DNA of 20,374 bases from Priapulus caudatus. Lineage: Eukaryota; Priapulida; Priapulimorpha; Priapulimorphida; Priapulidae. The DNA lies in the NCBI RefSeq assembly GCF_000485595.1, contig NW_014579151.1, forward strand, positions 23,510 through 43,883, written 5' to 3'. The notes under the pieces are model-generated. The model saw only the letters and a list, made by a program, of their open reading frames with translations, did not search any database and had not been told where the DNA came from. Numbering within the stretch: position 1 is the stretch's first letter; the number at the start of each line of letters is the position of its first letter. A program made the position numbers and the translations under genes. This document shows, piece by piece, positions 8,331-18,078 of this stretch.

Positions 8331-9025
8331 GGTGCCCGAGTGTACCCCACGGCGCGTGTGTGTGGCGAACCTGTGCGTGTGGCGTGTGTATAGAAAGACT
8401 TGAGTGTGGGTGTACTGCCCCCCCTCTACTGCCACGGTATGCGTGGTGTAACGGTCCCCCCCCCCCCCCCCACGCACGGTATGGCGTGGTGTATAGAAAT
8501 GATTGAAGTGTGGTGTAATTGCCCCCCCGCCACGGTATGGCGTGGTGTATAGAAGGATTGAGTGTGGTGTATTGCCCCCCCCCCCCGCCACGGTATGGCG
8601 TGGTGTATTAGAAAGGATAAGTGTGGGTGTATTGCCGACCCCCCGCCACGGTTATGCGCGTGGTGTAATAAAGAAAGGATTGAGTGTGGTGTACTGCCCC
8701 CCCCCCGTACGCCAGGTATAATGGCGTGGTGTAATAGAAGGATGATGTGGTGTATTGCCCCCCCCCCCCCGCCACGGATGGGTGGTGTATAGAAGGATTG
8801 AAGTGTGGGTACGCCACCCCCCCCTACGCGCACGGTAATGGCGCGTGTGGTATAGAAGGATGATTGTTGGTGTATTGCCCCCCCCTCCCAGCCAGCGGTA
8901 TGGCGTGCGTGTTATAGAAGGATTGAGTGTGGTGTATTGCCACACCACCCCGCCAAATCGGTATGGCGTGGTGTATAGAAGGATTGAGTGTGGTGTATTG
9001 CCCCCGCGCCACAACGTGGCGTGTG
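8331..9025. repeat. Minisatellite with C runs and a hairpin in most units
   Basis: About 11-12 units of 52-60 bp read GCC, a variable C run (4 to 14), then CCACGGTATGGCGTGGTGTA and TAGAAGGATTGAGTGTGGTG. CCACG and CGTGG within a unit can pair around GTATGG. C-run length varies and one-base indels are frequent. The G-rich complement could form quadruplexes and the C runs i-motifs (inference). All open frames on both strands are translations of the unit. Confidence 0.93.
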
Positions 9026-9335
9026 GTGTTGCTGTACTGGTTGCGATTACATCACAGGATGAATCGTTTTCGCTTGTTAACCCCAGTAGCAGATATGTAA
9101 ACAACAGTAACTGCTCACAGCTGTAAATAATTCGGCAGCTACTGCTGTTGCCGTAATAGTCTGCGTAACGTGCGAGGAACAGAGAGAATGGGGGAGCATG
9201 CAGGAGTGAGGGGAGGGAGGGTGGTAGAGGAAGAGGAAGAAGAGTTAACGGAGGAATATGGACGTTATCGCTCCTTTGGTGTACTTTTGTTACAAACTTT
9301 CAAATGCACGGGACAGGAGCAAACTTGAATAGGGA
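9026..9335. other. Spacer with purine-rich patch, no gene seen
   Basis: Unique sequence to about 9180 is followed by a GA/GGA-rich patch (9178-9255). The frame with VLVAITSQDESFSL entering from the minisatellite is short and has no family resemblance. Nothing else is supported. Confidence 0.55.
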
Positions 9336-9765
9336 AAGTTGTAAGCGGGGAAGGTGTGTGAGCGGGGAAGGGTGTGTGAGCGGGGAAGTGTGTGTGAGCG
9401 GGGAAGGTAAGTGAGCGGGGAAGGTGTGTGAGCGGGAAGGTGTGTGACCGTGGGAAGGTAATGAGCGGGGAGAGGTGTGTGAGCGGGGCAAGGTGTCCGC
9501 GAGCCGGGAAGGTGTTTGTGAGCGAGGGAAGTCGTGTGTGGCGGGCGTAAGGTTGTTGTGAGGCGGGCGAAGTATGTGAGCGGGGAAGGTGTGTGAGCGG
9601 GGAAGGTGTGTGAGCGGGGAAGGTGTGTGAGCGGGGAAGGTGTGTGAGCGGGGAAGGTGTGTGAGCGGGGAAAAGGTGTGTGAGTATCAGGGAGGTGTGT
9701 GAACGGAGAAGCGTATGTGAGCGGGAAGGTGTGTGAGCGGGGAAGGTATGTGAGCGGGGAAGCTG
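9336..9765. repeat. 17-bp G-rich minisatellite
   Basis: About 25 copies of GTGTGTGAGCGGGGAAG are present, most regular between 9570 and 9670 and decayed at both sides. Minus-strand frames of 160-170 residues read as SRSHTFPAHTP-like repeats, because 17-bp periodicity rotates the frame. These are not proteins. Confidence 0.95.
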
Positions 9766-10165
9766 TACGGCAGGCATAGCTCACGACTAACCAGTGTTTT
9801 CGGCCGCTGTGGCTGGCAGCAGCATGAGCAGTAAATAGCTACTACTACTAACTATTCCTCGTACGCGCTCACACACGAGTGGTCGCTGCTTTTCCACGTA
9901 GTAACGAACAATGCAATGCGACAATTCACATCAATGTTTCCGCTAAGAGATCAAACTCTCAGAGAAGATTATATGGTTGCTATACTTATTACCATAATAT
10001 CATATTTCACGTGTGTTCGGGTTCGTGTGTCGGTGGGTAGTGGGTGGGAATAGATGAGGTAGATATAGCTGGTTGAGTTCTCCTGTATAAGGAGTAGGTA
10101 TCACGCTGTATATATGTCCGGTTGCTGCCAGCAGACACGCGTTCACCTTTTAAAGGAACTAACCA
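9766..10165. other. Unique spacer, no gene seen
   Basis: About 400 bases of balanced composition contain short features only (a CTACTACTACTAA patch at 9840 and TATATATG at 10110). I see no coding frame, tRNA or transposon end. Confidence 0.5.
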
Positions 10166-10546
10166 GCGTGTGTTGTGCGTGAGTGAGTGAGTGAGTGAGT
10201 GCGTGCGCGCGTGCGTGCGTGTGTGCGTGCGTGCGTGTGTTGTGGCGTGAAGTGATGTGAGTGAGTGAGTGCGTGCGCGCGCTGCGTGCGTGTGTGCGTG
10301 CTGCGTGTGATGTGCGTGAGTGAGTGAGTGAGTGCCGTGCGCGACGTGCGTGCGTGCGATGCGTGCGTTGCGTGCGTGCGTGGTGTGTGTGCGTGAGTGA
10401 GTGTGAGTGCGTGCGTGAGTGATGAGTGCGTGCGTGCGTGCGTGCGTGCGCTGTGTGTTGTGCGCTGCGTGCGTGTATGCTGCGTGAGTGAGCTGCGTGC
10501 GTGCGTTGCGTGCGTGCGTGCGTGCGTGCGATGCGTGCGTGCTCTC
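10166..10546. repeat. TGAG/TGCG compound tetranucleotide repeat
   Basis: Alternating blocks of GTGA and GTGC tetramers form a higher pattern: several TGAG then several TGCG, repeated about five to six times. The complementary frames of 136-200 residues are His/Thr/Ala/Arg repeats and are rejected as genes. Confidence 0.95.
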
Positions 10547-10612
10547 TTTGCGTGATACACACAACACACACCGCACGCTACGGCAACTCAACGCTGCGTA
10601 ACACCACATACC
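10547..10612. other. Junction into block L
   Basis: A short CA-rich stretch comes before the duplicated block. An equivalent CA-rich stretch precedes the second copy at 14040-14063. Confidence 0.5.
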
Positions 10613-10780
10613 ATAAATGTTGCGGTCGTTCGATGTATATGTGCCGACACGCGGTCAAAACGTACACAACATACGTACTATTATGCGCGCGCGTTATCAC
10701 ACCGACGTAAAAACACACATCCAAGCCCTCTTACCCACAGCATAGCTATCACCGCGTAAGATAAAGCTAGGTGTGTGTTA

Positions 10781-10789
10781 ACTTACCGT
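10781..10789 (-). other. Splice-donor-like site, copy 1
   Basis: On the minus strand the string reads ACG|GTAAGT, a strong donor consensus, and it is retained at 14228-14236 in copy 2. No supporting exon can be demonstrated, so this is a candidate only. Confidence 0.25.
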
Positions 10790-11039
10790 GGTGCAGCATG
10801 GTTGTCCATGCTGACGCAGGTATCTGCTCTGGGTTACCTTGCCACTGATAATGTCCCTCACTGTTTTATTCAAGAGCCTACCGCACCTTTTCGTCAGGGT
10901 CTATATGCTGGCTAATGGCGGCCCTTAAAGGATTCAGGCGGTACAACCCAACAACTGTTCTTACGATGGTCACACTCTCTATGTGGTGTTCAATGTCTGG
11001 TCTCATCTGTTTCGTGAAGTCTCAATTCTGTTACCTTTT

Positions 11040-11160
11040 GTAGTCTCAACTGTGTGTCTCGGAGTATCGACTCGTGTTCTCAGGAGTCTCAAACTGTGTG
11101 TCTTGAGGTCTCAACTGTGTGTCCTCAGCGTCTCAAACCGTGTGTCTCAGCGTCCTCGAA
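11040..11160. repeat. 21-bp tandem repeat, copy 1
   Basis: About five to six degraded copies of GTCTCAACTGTGTGTCTCAG are present. Indels break the 21-base period here, whereas copy 2 keeps it. Confidence 0.85.
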
Positions 11161-11844
11161 CCGAAGGGAACCCGCGAAGATCGGTCTCACTGTTGTCACT
11201 CGCCTCACTGGCGAATCGCGCACAGCCGGCACAACCCTGCTGACGTCATAGCGTTCAAGCATCCTCGCGAGATCCGGGGGAAGTAACGCGGCGTCGCGCT
11301 GACGGAGCGTAACAGGATTGCGACGTCGGGCAGCAGTCGGCGCCTGGGGGGATTGCTGTGTCGCCTGGCGACGTAGCCGCGCTTCCGCTTCTGCGCTGCG
11401 AGTTCGGTTTCTCTGTCGTCCGTCGCGAGGCAGATTGCTCGACACGTCAGTCGCGTGGTGTTGCGGGAGACACCTGTAGTCTGCAGCAGCGAGGACGGGA
11501 GTGGAGCTACGCACGACAGAGCGCTGTAGGTATCTATCGCTCATCTGATTATCCTCGCCTGCTCTCTCTCCTCTCCTCTGCGCGATCTCTCTCTGCTAGT
11601 CAGCGCGCGGCACAGCTTTTGTCCCATTGATTTTTAGACGGGCGCCCGCCGTCGTCAGTGCTACTGCCGTCGTCGCGGTGTTCTCACGTACTTGTCGGGG
11701 AGTCTAGGAGTGAAGACGAAAGCGGCAGTGCGAAAGCTTGCCGCTTCGACTGCGTACTCGTTAAGCGATTTAAACGAGTTTTATCATCGGATGCGCGTGG
11801 TTCTCTAAGAAGGTTGGACGCCGCGAAGGACGCCTAGCTCTGCC

Positions 11845-11852
11845 TATATAAA
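11845..11852 (+). promoter_or_regulatory. TATA-box-like motif, copy 1
   Basis: TATATAAA lies just before a long CT-rich run and about 55 bases before an ATG at 11906. The matching site in copy 2 reads TATATACA (15262-15269). The motif also reads as TATATAG on the minus strand, so direction is uncertain. No gene is established downstream on either strand. Confidence 0.3.
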
Positions 11853-12015
11853 CACGCGCCTCCTCTCTCCCTCCCTTCCCATTCTCCCCTCCCCCTCTCT
11901 CCCCAATGCTCCCATCTGCCCCCCTTTTCACTGCCGCGAAGTCGTATATCGATGTTTCGTGCGCGGCGCGATGCCAGGCCGCTGAAGCATCCCCGCTTGT
12001 TTTCCTCTGGCTGCA

Positions 12016-12466
12016 GAGAGATTTGCTGCTGCTACTGATTTACCTGATGCTGCTGCTGCTACACTTACGCATTGGGATGGGGGGGGGGGGGGGGTCTACT
12101 GATGCTGCGCGTGATGCTACTGCTTCTGCTGCTGCTGTGCTACTGCTGCTGGCACTACTGCTTGCTACTAACTACTGCTGCTGCTGCTCTGCTGCTGCCT
12201 GCTGCTGTGCCTGCTCGCTGTTCTGCTTCTGCCTGCTGCTACTACTGTTGCTACACTGCTTGCTGCTGCTGCTGCTGCTGCCTTGCTGCTGCTTGCTGCT
12301 GCTGCTGCTGCTACTGCTCTAACTGCTGCTGCTACTACTGTTGCTACTACTGCTGGCTGCTGCTGCTGCTGGCTGCTGCTACTACGCTGCTGCTGCTGCT
12401 TGCTGCTGCTGCTGCTACTGCTGCTGGCTACTACTGCTGCTACTACTGCTGCTGCTGCTGCGTCTG
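12016..12466. repeat. CTG trinucleotide array with CTA interruptions
   Basis: Around 440 bases of CTG repeats are interrupted by CTA, TTG and GCC-type triplets and by a 16-base G run at 12079-12094. Every frame is open (poly-Leu, poly-Cys, poly-Ala; poly-Ser/Gln on the complement). The long frames therefore mean nothing. The array recurs inverted as CAG at 17690-18076, joined to the same flank. Confidence 0.95.
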
Positions 12467-14020
12467 TGCGTAAAAACTCCGATTTTTCTGATTCATTTTC
12501 GGCGACGCTGGTTACTAATGCTTGCCGCGGCAGCGCGAAGTTCACTGTTAAATGATACGCTCACTTCCTTCTTTCTCTATTCTTGTTTTGTCTTACTATG
12601 GAATCTACTGCGGCCTAATAATATTCGTACTCCCTTCTCTATTCTTGTCTCTACTTACTATGGAATCGACTGCAACAAAATAATATGCTTACTTCCTTTT
12701 CTATTTTTGACTGAACTTTCTAATCAGCTATGTACTAATCCGTCACGTCACGAATTCAGTCACGATTAAGTCATAAATGCTGACCAAAGTATTTCGCTGA
12801 ACCAATGATAAACCGCTCTTTCAGCATCGTTGATATCAATTATGGGATGGATATGGGATGTACGCAGCAGTGGAGGTCGGGAGCCTCTGTTACAGAGACC
12901 TCTTAACGGCACACGTACTGTAAATATACAAATACTGGAGTATACTGCAATGCACTTTTTTATACTTGTTTATATTGCGCAATATTTTCGGGGCGTAGTT
13001 GCGCATGTTTCCATGTCCACACTCTATATTTTACGTAGTGTTTCTGTTAGCGTTTGTGTTCTCAAGGGTTAGGGTGTTTATAGTTAGAATAGCGAGGTCG
13101 TGCACGCAGCCCGTATACGCGCGTTCATGTTAGTGTAGCTCCAAGAAACGGTATTGCTAGGGTTAGAATACCGTTTCAAACCTTGGCTGCAGGACAACTG
13201 TGAGTTAACGTTCATATTTCAAACAAGGCAAGTCAAAGGTGGTAATAGAATAGTTTTATTTGAGATATACAGAGTTATTCATCTAGATCTGCAGAGGTGA
13301 TAGGTTTTTTGTATGGAAGGGTGTGAGGCTGTATAGACAATCCGTCGCACAGCCTGGTCGGGCTAATGTTAGTAATGCTAGTGCGCTCGTTCTATGCAGC
13401 TAGAGCTGAGTACGTGAGGTGGTGTAGCAACCTCCTCCTCCTAGCTGTCCTCCTTCTCTCACTCACAGCGTACGCTCTGAGATAGCCCCCTCTCTCTTCC
13501 ATTTTCCTCCTCTTCCACCTCCCCGTCGTCCACTCCCCTCCCTAGATGTCTTCCTTCTCTCACTCACATTCCACGCGCTGAGAAGGTTCTCCTCCCCTTT
13601 TTCTTTTCTTCCTGCTCCCCTTCATCGTTCTCTCCTCCTCTTTCTCCCCCGCCTTCTCTCGTTTTCCGCGATCATGTCGCCACACATGCGCCCGTGAAGC
13701 ATGGTTTCTACATGTAGCCTCCTATGTAGTGTGCGCATGCGTGCGTGCGTGCTTGCTTGTGTGCGTGCGTGCTTGCTTGTGTGCGCTGCTTGCGTGTGTG
13801 CGTGTAGAGTGCGCTGGGCATGATGCTAGTGCCTGCGTAATGTGGAAATCTCTAGAGAGAGGCCGTAACAGGATAAGGTTACGCGTAACTGCTTGATTAG
13901 TGGTATTACTATTGGTTGAGTAACAGTGTTTGCGTGCTAACTAATTGGATGGTAACAGTCGTAACTTCCCGCCTAACACTAGTCATAACTGTCTGAGTAA
14001 CACTATAGTCATATAACTGC
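12467..14020. repeat. Block R, plus-oriented copy
   Basis: About 1.55 kb recurs in inverted orientation at 15890-17690. Paired anchors are GCGTTTGTGTTCTCAAGG (13050-13067) with 16980-16998, AAGGTTACGCGTAA (13876-13889) with 16046-16063, and TCTGATTCA near 12488 with 17650-17672. Order is preserved throughout. Inside are a perfect 11-bp-stem hairpin (13145-13177), a pyrimidine-rich part (13435-13670) and a TGCG/CTTG repeat (13738-13806). I see no gene: frames are short (80 residues at most near 12830-13072) and without recognisable domains. Confidence 0.82.
13145..13177. repeat. Perfect hairpin in block R
   Basis: GAAACGGTATT (13145-13155) pairs with AATACCGTTTC (13167-13177) around an 11-base loop. 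It is not followed by a T run, so it is not a convincing terminator. The pairing is not kept in the inverted copy of block R. Confidence 0.8.
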
Positions 14021-14227
14021 TTGACTGCTTAATGGCAGTTGACACGCGCGTACACACACATACATAAATGTGGGTCAGTCGTGTATATGTTGCCGACACG
14101 GCGTCAAACGCTACACACACATACGTACTATAGCGCGCGCGGTTACACACCGACGTAAAAACACACCCAAGCCCTCTCTACCCACAGCCATAGCTATCAC
14201 CGTAGTAAGAGCTAGCGTGTGTGTATA

Positions 14228-14236
14228 ACTTACCGT
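14228..14236 (-). other. Splice-donor-like site, copy 2
   Basis: The same ACG|GTAAGT is seen on the minus strand as at 10781-10789. Retention in both copies is weak support, as most of the block is retained anyway. Confidence 0.25.
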
Positions 14237-14475
14237 GGGTGCAGCACTGGTGTCCATGCTGACGGGTATCTGTCTGGGTTACCTTGGCACTGATAATGTC
14301 CCCTCACTGTCTCACAGAGCCTACCGGCCCTTTTCGTCGGGTCTATATGCTGCTATGGCGGCACCTTTTACGGATTCAGGCGGTACAACCCAACACTGTT
14401 CTTTACGATGGTCACAACTCTATTGTTTATGATGGTCTCAACTCTGTTGTTCGTGAAGGTCTCAATTCTGTTACC

Positions 14476-14600
14476 TTTGTAGTCTCAACTGTGTGTCTCG
14501 GGGCATCGACTGTGTGTCTCAGGATCTCAACTGTGTGTCTGAGCGTCTCAACTGTGTGTCTCAGCGTCTCAACCGTGTGTCTCAGCGTCTGAACTCGAGG
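14476..14600. repeat. 21-bp tandem repeat, copy 2
   Basis: About six units of GTCTCAACTGTGTGTCTCAG type are present with a nearly exact 21-base period. Because 21 is divisible by three, a minus-strand frame reads ETLRHTV heptads and a plus frame reads STVCLSV heptads. Neither is backed by an intact gene. Confidence 0.88.
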
Positions 14601-15426
14601 GAACCCCGCCGAGATCGGTCTCACTGTTGTCACTCGCTCACGCGATCGTCCGCACAGCGGTCACAACCCTGCTGACGTCGCAGGTTCAAGCATCCGCCGC
14701 GAGATCCGGGGGGAAGGTAACGGGGCGTCGCCTTGACGGAGCCGTCAACAGGATGCGACGTCGGCAGCAGCGGCGGCCTGGGGGGATGCTGTGTCGCCTG
14801 GCGACGTAGCCGCGCTTCCGCTTCGTGCGCTGCGAGTTCCGGTTTCTCGTCGTCGTCGCGGGAGGAGATTGCTCGAACACGTCGTCGCTGTGTGTTGGCG
14901 GGAGACACCGTAGCTGCAGCAGCGGAGGACGGGAGTGGAGCGTACGCACGCAGCTAGCGTGTAGTGTATCTATCGCTCTCTGATTACTCCTCGCCTGCTC
15001 TCTCTCTCTCCCTCTCGCGATCTCTCTCTGCTAGTCAGCGCGCGGCACAGCTTTGCTCCATTGATTTTAGACGGGCGCCGCCGTCGTCAGTGCTACGCGT
15101 CGGCGCGGTGTTCTACGTCTGTCGGGGACGTCTAGGAGTGAAGCGACGCGGCAGTGCGAAGCTTGCCGCCTCGACTCGTCTCGTTAGCGGATTATAACGA
15201 GTTTTATCATCGGATGCGCGGTTCTCTAAGAGTGGAGGCCGCGAGGGACGCCTAGCTCTGCTATATACACGCGCCTCCTCTCCTCCCTCCCTTCCCATTC
15301 TCCCCTCCCCCCTCTCTCCCCATGCTCCCATCTCCCCCCTTTTCACGCCGCGAAGTCAGTATATCGATGTTTCGTGCGCTGGCGCGATGCCAGGCCGCTG
15401 AAGCATCCCGCTGTTTTCTCTGCTGC

Positions 15427-15889
15427 ACGACGCCCGGCTTCCTACGCATGCACACACAGCCCACAGCAGCACACACACCTAACAGCGCTACAATTAGCAT
15501 TAAGCACGTATTTACAGAATAGATAAGATCATAAGGCAAGTAGTAGCCGATAAAGCATAAGCAAGCACCACCAATCAGCAAGTAAACAGAAGAGCAGTAA
15601 ACATACAGATAATACAGTACCAGTACAGAATCACAGCACATACGAGTAGCATAACATAGCGGCTACATACTTCATAGCAGTAAACAGTAGCAGTAAGCAG
15701 CAATTATACCCCCAGCATCCCCCCCACCCTCAGCCACACCCCCACGACAAGCAAGCAGCAGTAGCAAGCACATAACAACCGCAACGCAGCCAAACTGACG
15801 CACAGCTATGTTATGTACAAGAGTTTAAAACAACTGCCCAACCAACACCAAACAGCTCTGCACCCCCTTCCATACACCACCACAGCTGT
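15427..15889. repeat. Degenerate CAG/GTA-rich tract
   Basis: After a short GC-rich remnant this is mainly decayed CAG, GTA and AGC triplets (for example near 15675-15705 and 15748-15770). It reads like an old CTG array in inverted orientation, now much degraded. The minus-strand frame at 15261-15641 (126 residues, start rich in hydrophobic residues) derives from this triplet sequence and has no recognised domain. Confidence 0.65.
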
Positions 15890-17690
15890 TAATAACCATT
15901 ATAACGCTCACTCAAACACAGATTGCTAAATAACATAAGTCTCTAGACAGGACAAGCATCTACGACACTGGTTCACCAATCCACTTCATTAAGAAACAAC
16001 CCAACACTGAGGCATACAATCAACCAATAGCCCACCACTAATACACAGCTTACGCGAACCTTATACTTTACCCGCCCTCTCTCTAAGAGACTCTCTCACA
16101 ATTCAACCATCACTAAAGCAATCCACTGCCACCACAGCGCACATCTACCACACCAACAACCCACCCTCAAACAACGCAACCAAGCCAAGATCCACACCGA
16201 CACAACCCACCCACGCCCCACCCGCCATCGCGCCACTACATCCGAGGCTACAGTGAACACCAATCAGCCTCACCCGCCGCACTCCTCGCGACTACCGCGC
16301 GCCCACCCCCCCACCACAGCGCGGAGAAACACCCGCCGCTCACCCACCCGCACACCGCGAAACCTCTCACGCGTGACAATGTAGATATCCACGAGAAGGA
16401 AACATCCTAGGGAGGAGTGCGACACGGGAGGTAAAAAGGAAGGAAAATCGCGCAAGCACACAGGGGGGCAATCTACAGCAAGCGTACACGCTGCTGAGCA
16501 GAGCAAGCACCGCACCCCACCAGCCGCACAGCTAAAGCTCACCAACCATCCACCCCGCCTCACCCTCCTCGCTCCAAACCCCCGCAGACGCACCTCGCAG
16601 CCTTCAACACTACACACCCATCTAGCCCGCACGCTCGCACCCCCCGACTCTACACTCCTAATACAGCACACACCTATCCCTACCCAACACACCAACACAC
16701 CCCCACCCCCTCTCCACCACACACATCCCTACACCCCACATAACTCTACTACACAAATCAAACCCCCACCTAATCCTAACCATTAACCGTTCACTGTCCT
16801 TGTATCTTCGACATATAACACGTTGTACCTCACAGTTGTCCTCGCACACACACTGGAACCGCGTCATTCACCCTACCCATACCCCGGATTTCATTGGCCC
16901 TACAAAAACACTAACATAGACCGCTCATACGGCTAAGCGTCGACACGCACACTATCCCTACCACACACACACCTAAAAACCTTGAAGAACACAAACGCTC
17001 ACATAAAACACTATACGTAAAACGATGCGACTGAAAACACTGCGCAAACTCAAAGCACCAGAAAAATATCCTGCGCAAATACTACAACAACAACATACTA
17101 CAAAACAACGCTCCCCACTGGAACAATATATCTCCAGCTACCAATCTCCTGTACCACTCCTCTCACACTCACTACCACTACACACATAACACAACCCCTA
17201 TACAATAACTGGATAAAAAAGCATCACCGAACTCTCACACTAGCATAGATCGTAAATAACACCATAACCATACCCATAAAAAATAGAACATAACAAACGA
17301 TGCTGAAAGAGGTTTCATAATTGTTCAAGCCAAAAAACTTGGTCACATCTACATAGTGACTTAATCGTGACTAGAAATTCGTGACAGGGACGGACTAGTA
17401 ATACCTGAATTAGAAAGACTTCATCAAAACTAAGAAACGGCGTAACATATTATTTTGTGCAGTCGATTACCATAGCCTAAGTAGAGCAAAGAAATACAAA
17501 GAAGGAAGTAAGAATATTATTAGTACGCATAAAATTTCATAAGTAACCGAACAAAACAAAGAAATAAGAACAAAAGGAAATGAGCGTATCATATATAACG
17601 TGCAACTTCGCGACTGCCCGGCAAGCAATTATAACCTCGCTCGCCCGAAAAACATGAATCAGAAAACAGAGTTTTTACCACAGATACGCA
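15890..17690. repeat. Block R, inverted and diverged copy
   Basis: This is the reverse-complement counterpart of 12467-14020, longer (about 1.8 kb) and more diverged than the two L blocks are from each other. The middle part (about 16100-16300 and 16600-16770) is strongly A/C-rich and nearly free of G on the plus strand; 16681-16740 has no G at all. The 150-residue minus-strand frame at 16270-16722 (Gly/Val/Arg-rich) follows from this skew and has no recognised family. Confidence 0.72.
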
Positions 17691-18077
17691 GCGCAAGCAG
17701 CAGCAAGCAGTTATAACAGCAGCGCACAGCAGCAGGACAGCAGCAGCAGCAGCACAGTAGTAGCATTCAAGCAGCAGCAGCAGGAACAGCAGCAGTATAG
17801 CAACAGTAGTAGCACACCAATCAGATACAGGCAGCCAGCAGAGCAGCCAGCAGCATGCAGCAATCCAGCACAACAGTATAGCACAGATACAGCAGCATTA
17901 GCATAGAAGCAGCACAGCACAGCACGGCAGACAGCAGCCCACCATCAGTAGTAGTCCAGCAGTATATCCATCACAGTAGTAAGCAAGCCGCAGCAGCAGT
18001 ACTCACGGCAGCATCATACATCAATAGCGTAGTTAGCACACCACAGTAACATCACGCACCGCATCTCTCTCAGCAGA
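17690..18077. repeat. CAG-rich array, inverted partner of the CTG array
   Basis: CAG repeats with AGT, ACA and AGC interruptions are joined to block R flank just as the CTG array is at 12460-12480, but on the opposite strand. The array ends at the ambiguous base 18078, where decamer satellite begins. Poly-Cys and poly-Ala frames are artefacts. Confidence 0.9.
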
Positions 18078-18078
18078 N
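18078..18078. other. Ambiguous base at CAG/satellite junction
   Basis: A single N lies exactly between the CAG array and decamer satellite. It probably marks a join or an unresolved repeat boundary. Confidence 0.65.

Larger units (their letters stand above)
10613..12015. repeat. Duplicated CpG-rich block L, copy 1
   Basis: This block is repeated in direct orientation at 14064-15426. Shared landmarks, in order, are a GCCGACACG start region, TTACCGTG near 10783, the ATTCAGGCGGTACAACCCAA string (10932-10951), a roughly 21-bp repeat cluster (about 11040-11160), a CpG-rich stretch (11150-11760), TTTTATCATCGGATGCGCG (11779-11797) and a TATATA followed by CT-rich sequence (11845-11920). Copies differ mostly by one-base indels, with copy 1 longer (1,403 against 1,363 bases). 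Minus-strand frames rich in Arg and Ala exist in both copies (both contain EAEARLRRQATQ) but frames shift between copies. The terminal position around a 2-kb interval resembles LTRs, but there is no polyprotein. Confidence 0.92.
14064..15426. repeat. Duplicated CpG-rich block L, copy 2
   Basis: This is the direct copy of 10613-12015, about 3.45 kb downstream. It retains the donor-like string (14228-14236), the 21-bp repeat cluster, the CpG-rich part, TTTTATCATCGGATGCGCG (15202-15220) and the TATATA site (15262-15267). It is flanked on the left by the plus copy of block R and on the right by CAG-rich DNA and the inverted copy of block R. It therefore sits in the centre of a large imperfect palindrome. 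Frames differ from those in copy 1 because of indels, which argues against coding use unless the indels are sequencing errors. Confidence 0.92.

Noticed and set aside
9265-10609. Minus-strand frames of 136-200 residues rich in His, Thr, Ala, Arg, Pro and Ser
   Set aside because: They are translations of the 17-bp minisatellite and of TGAG/TGCG tetranucleotide repeats; several frames are open at once.
11125-11544. 139-residue minus-strand frame in block L copy 1, with partial counterparts of about 90 residues in copy 2
   Set aside because: The shared segment EAEARLRRQATQ is in both, but indels move the frame between copies and the composition is that of GC-rich DNA. It could be revived if accurate reads restore one common frame.
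11906-12769. Frames of 90-142 residues around the CTG array (poly-Leu, poly-Cys, poly-Ala), suggestive of a polyglutamine-type gene
   Set aside because: All frames on both strands are open in CTG repeats, flanking residues match no family, and no exon structure can be shown.
13063-13170. TTAGGG-like strings (AGGGTTAGGG at 13065-13074 and CTAGGGTTAG near 13157-13166)
   Set aside because: Only one to one and a half units, not a telomeric or interstitial telomere array.
16270-16722. 150-residue minus-strand frame, Gly/Val/Arg-rich
   Set aside because: It follows from the extreme A/C skew of the plus strand; no family resemblance and no counterpart in the forward copy of block R.
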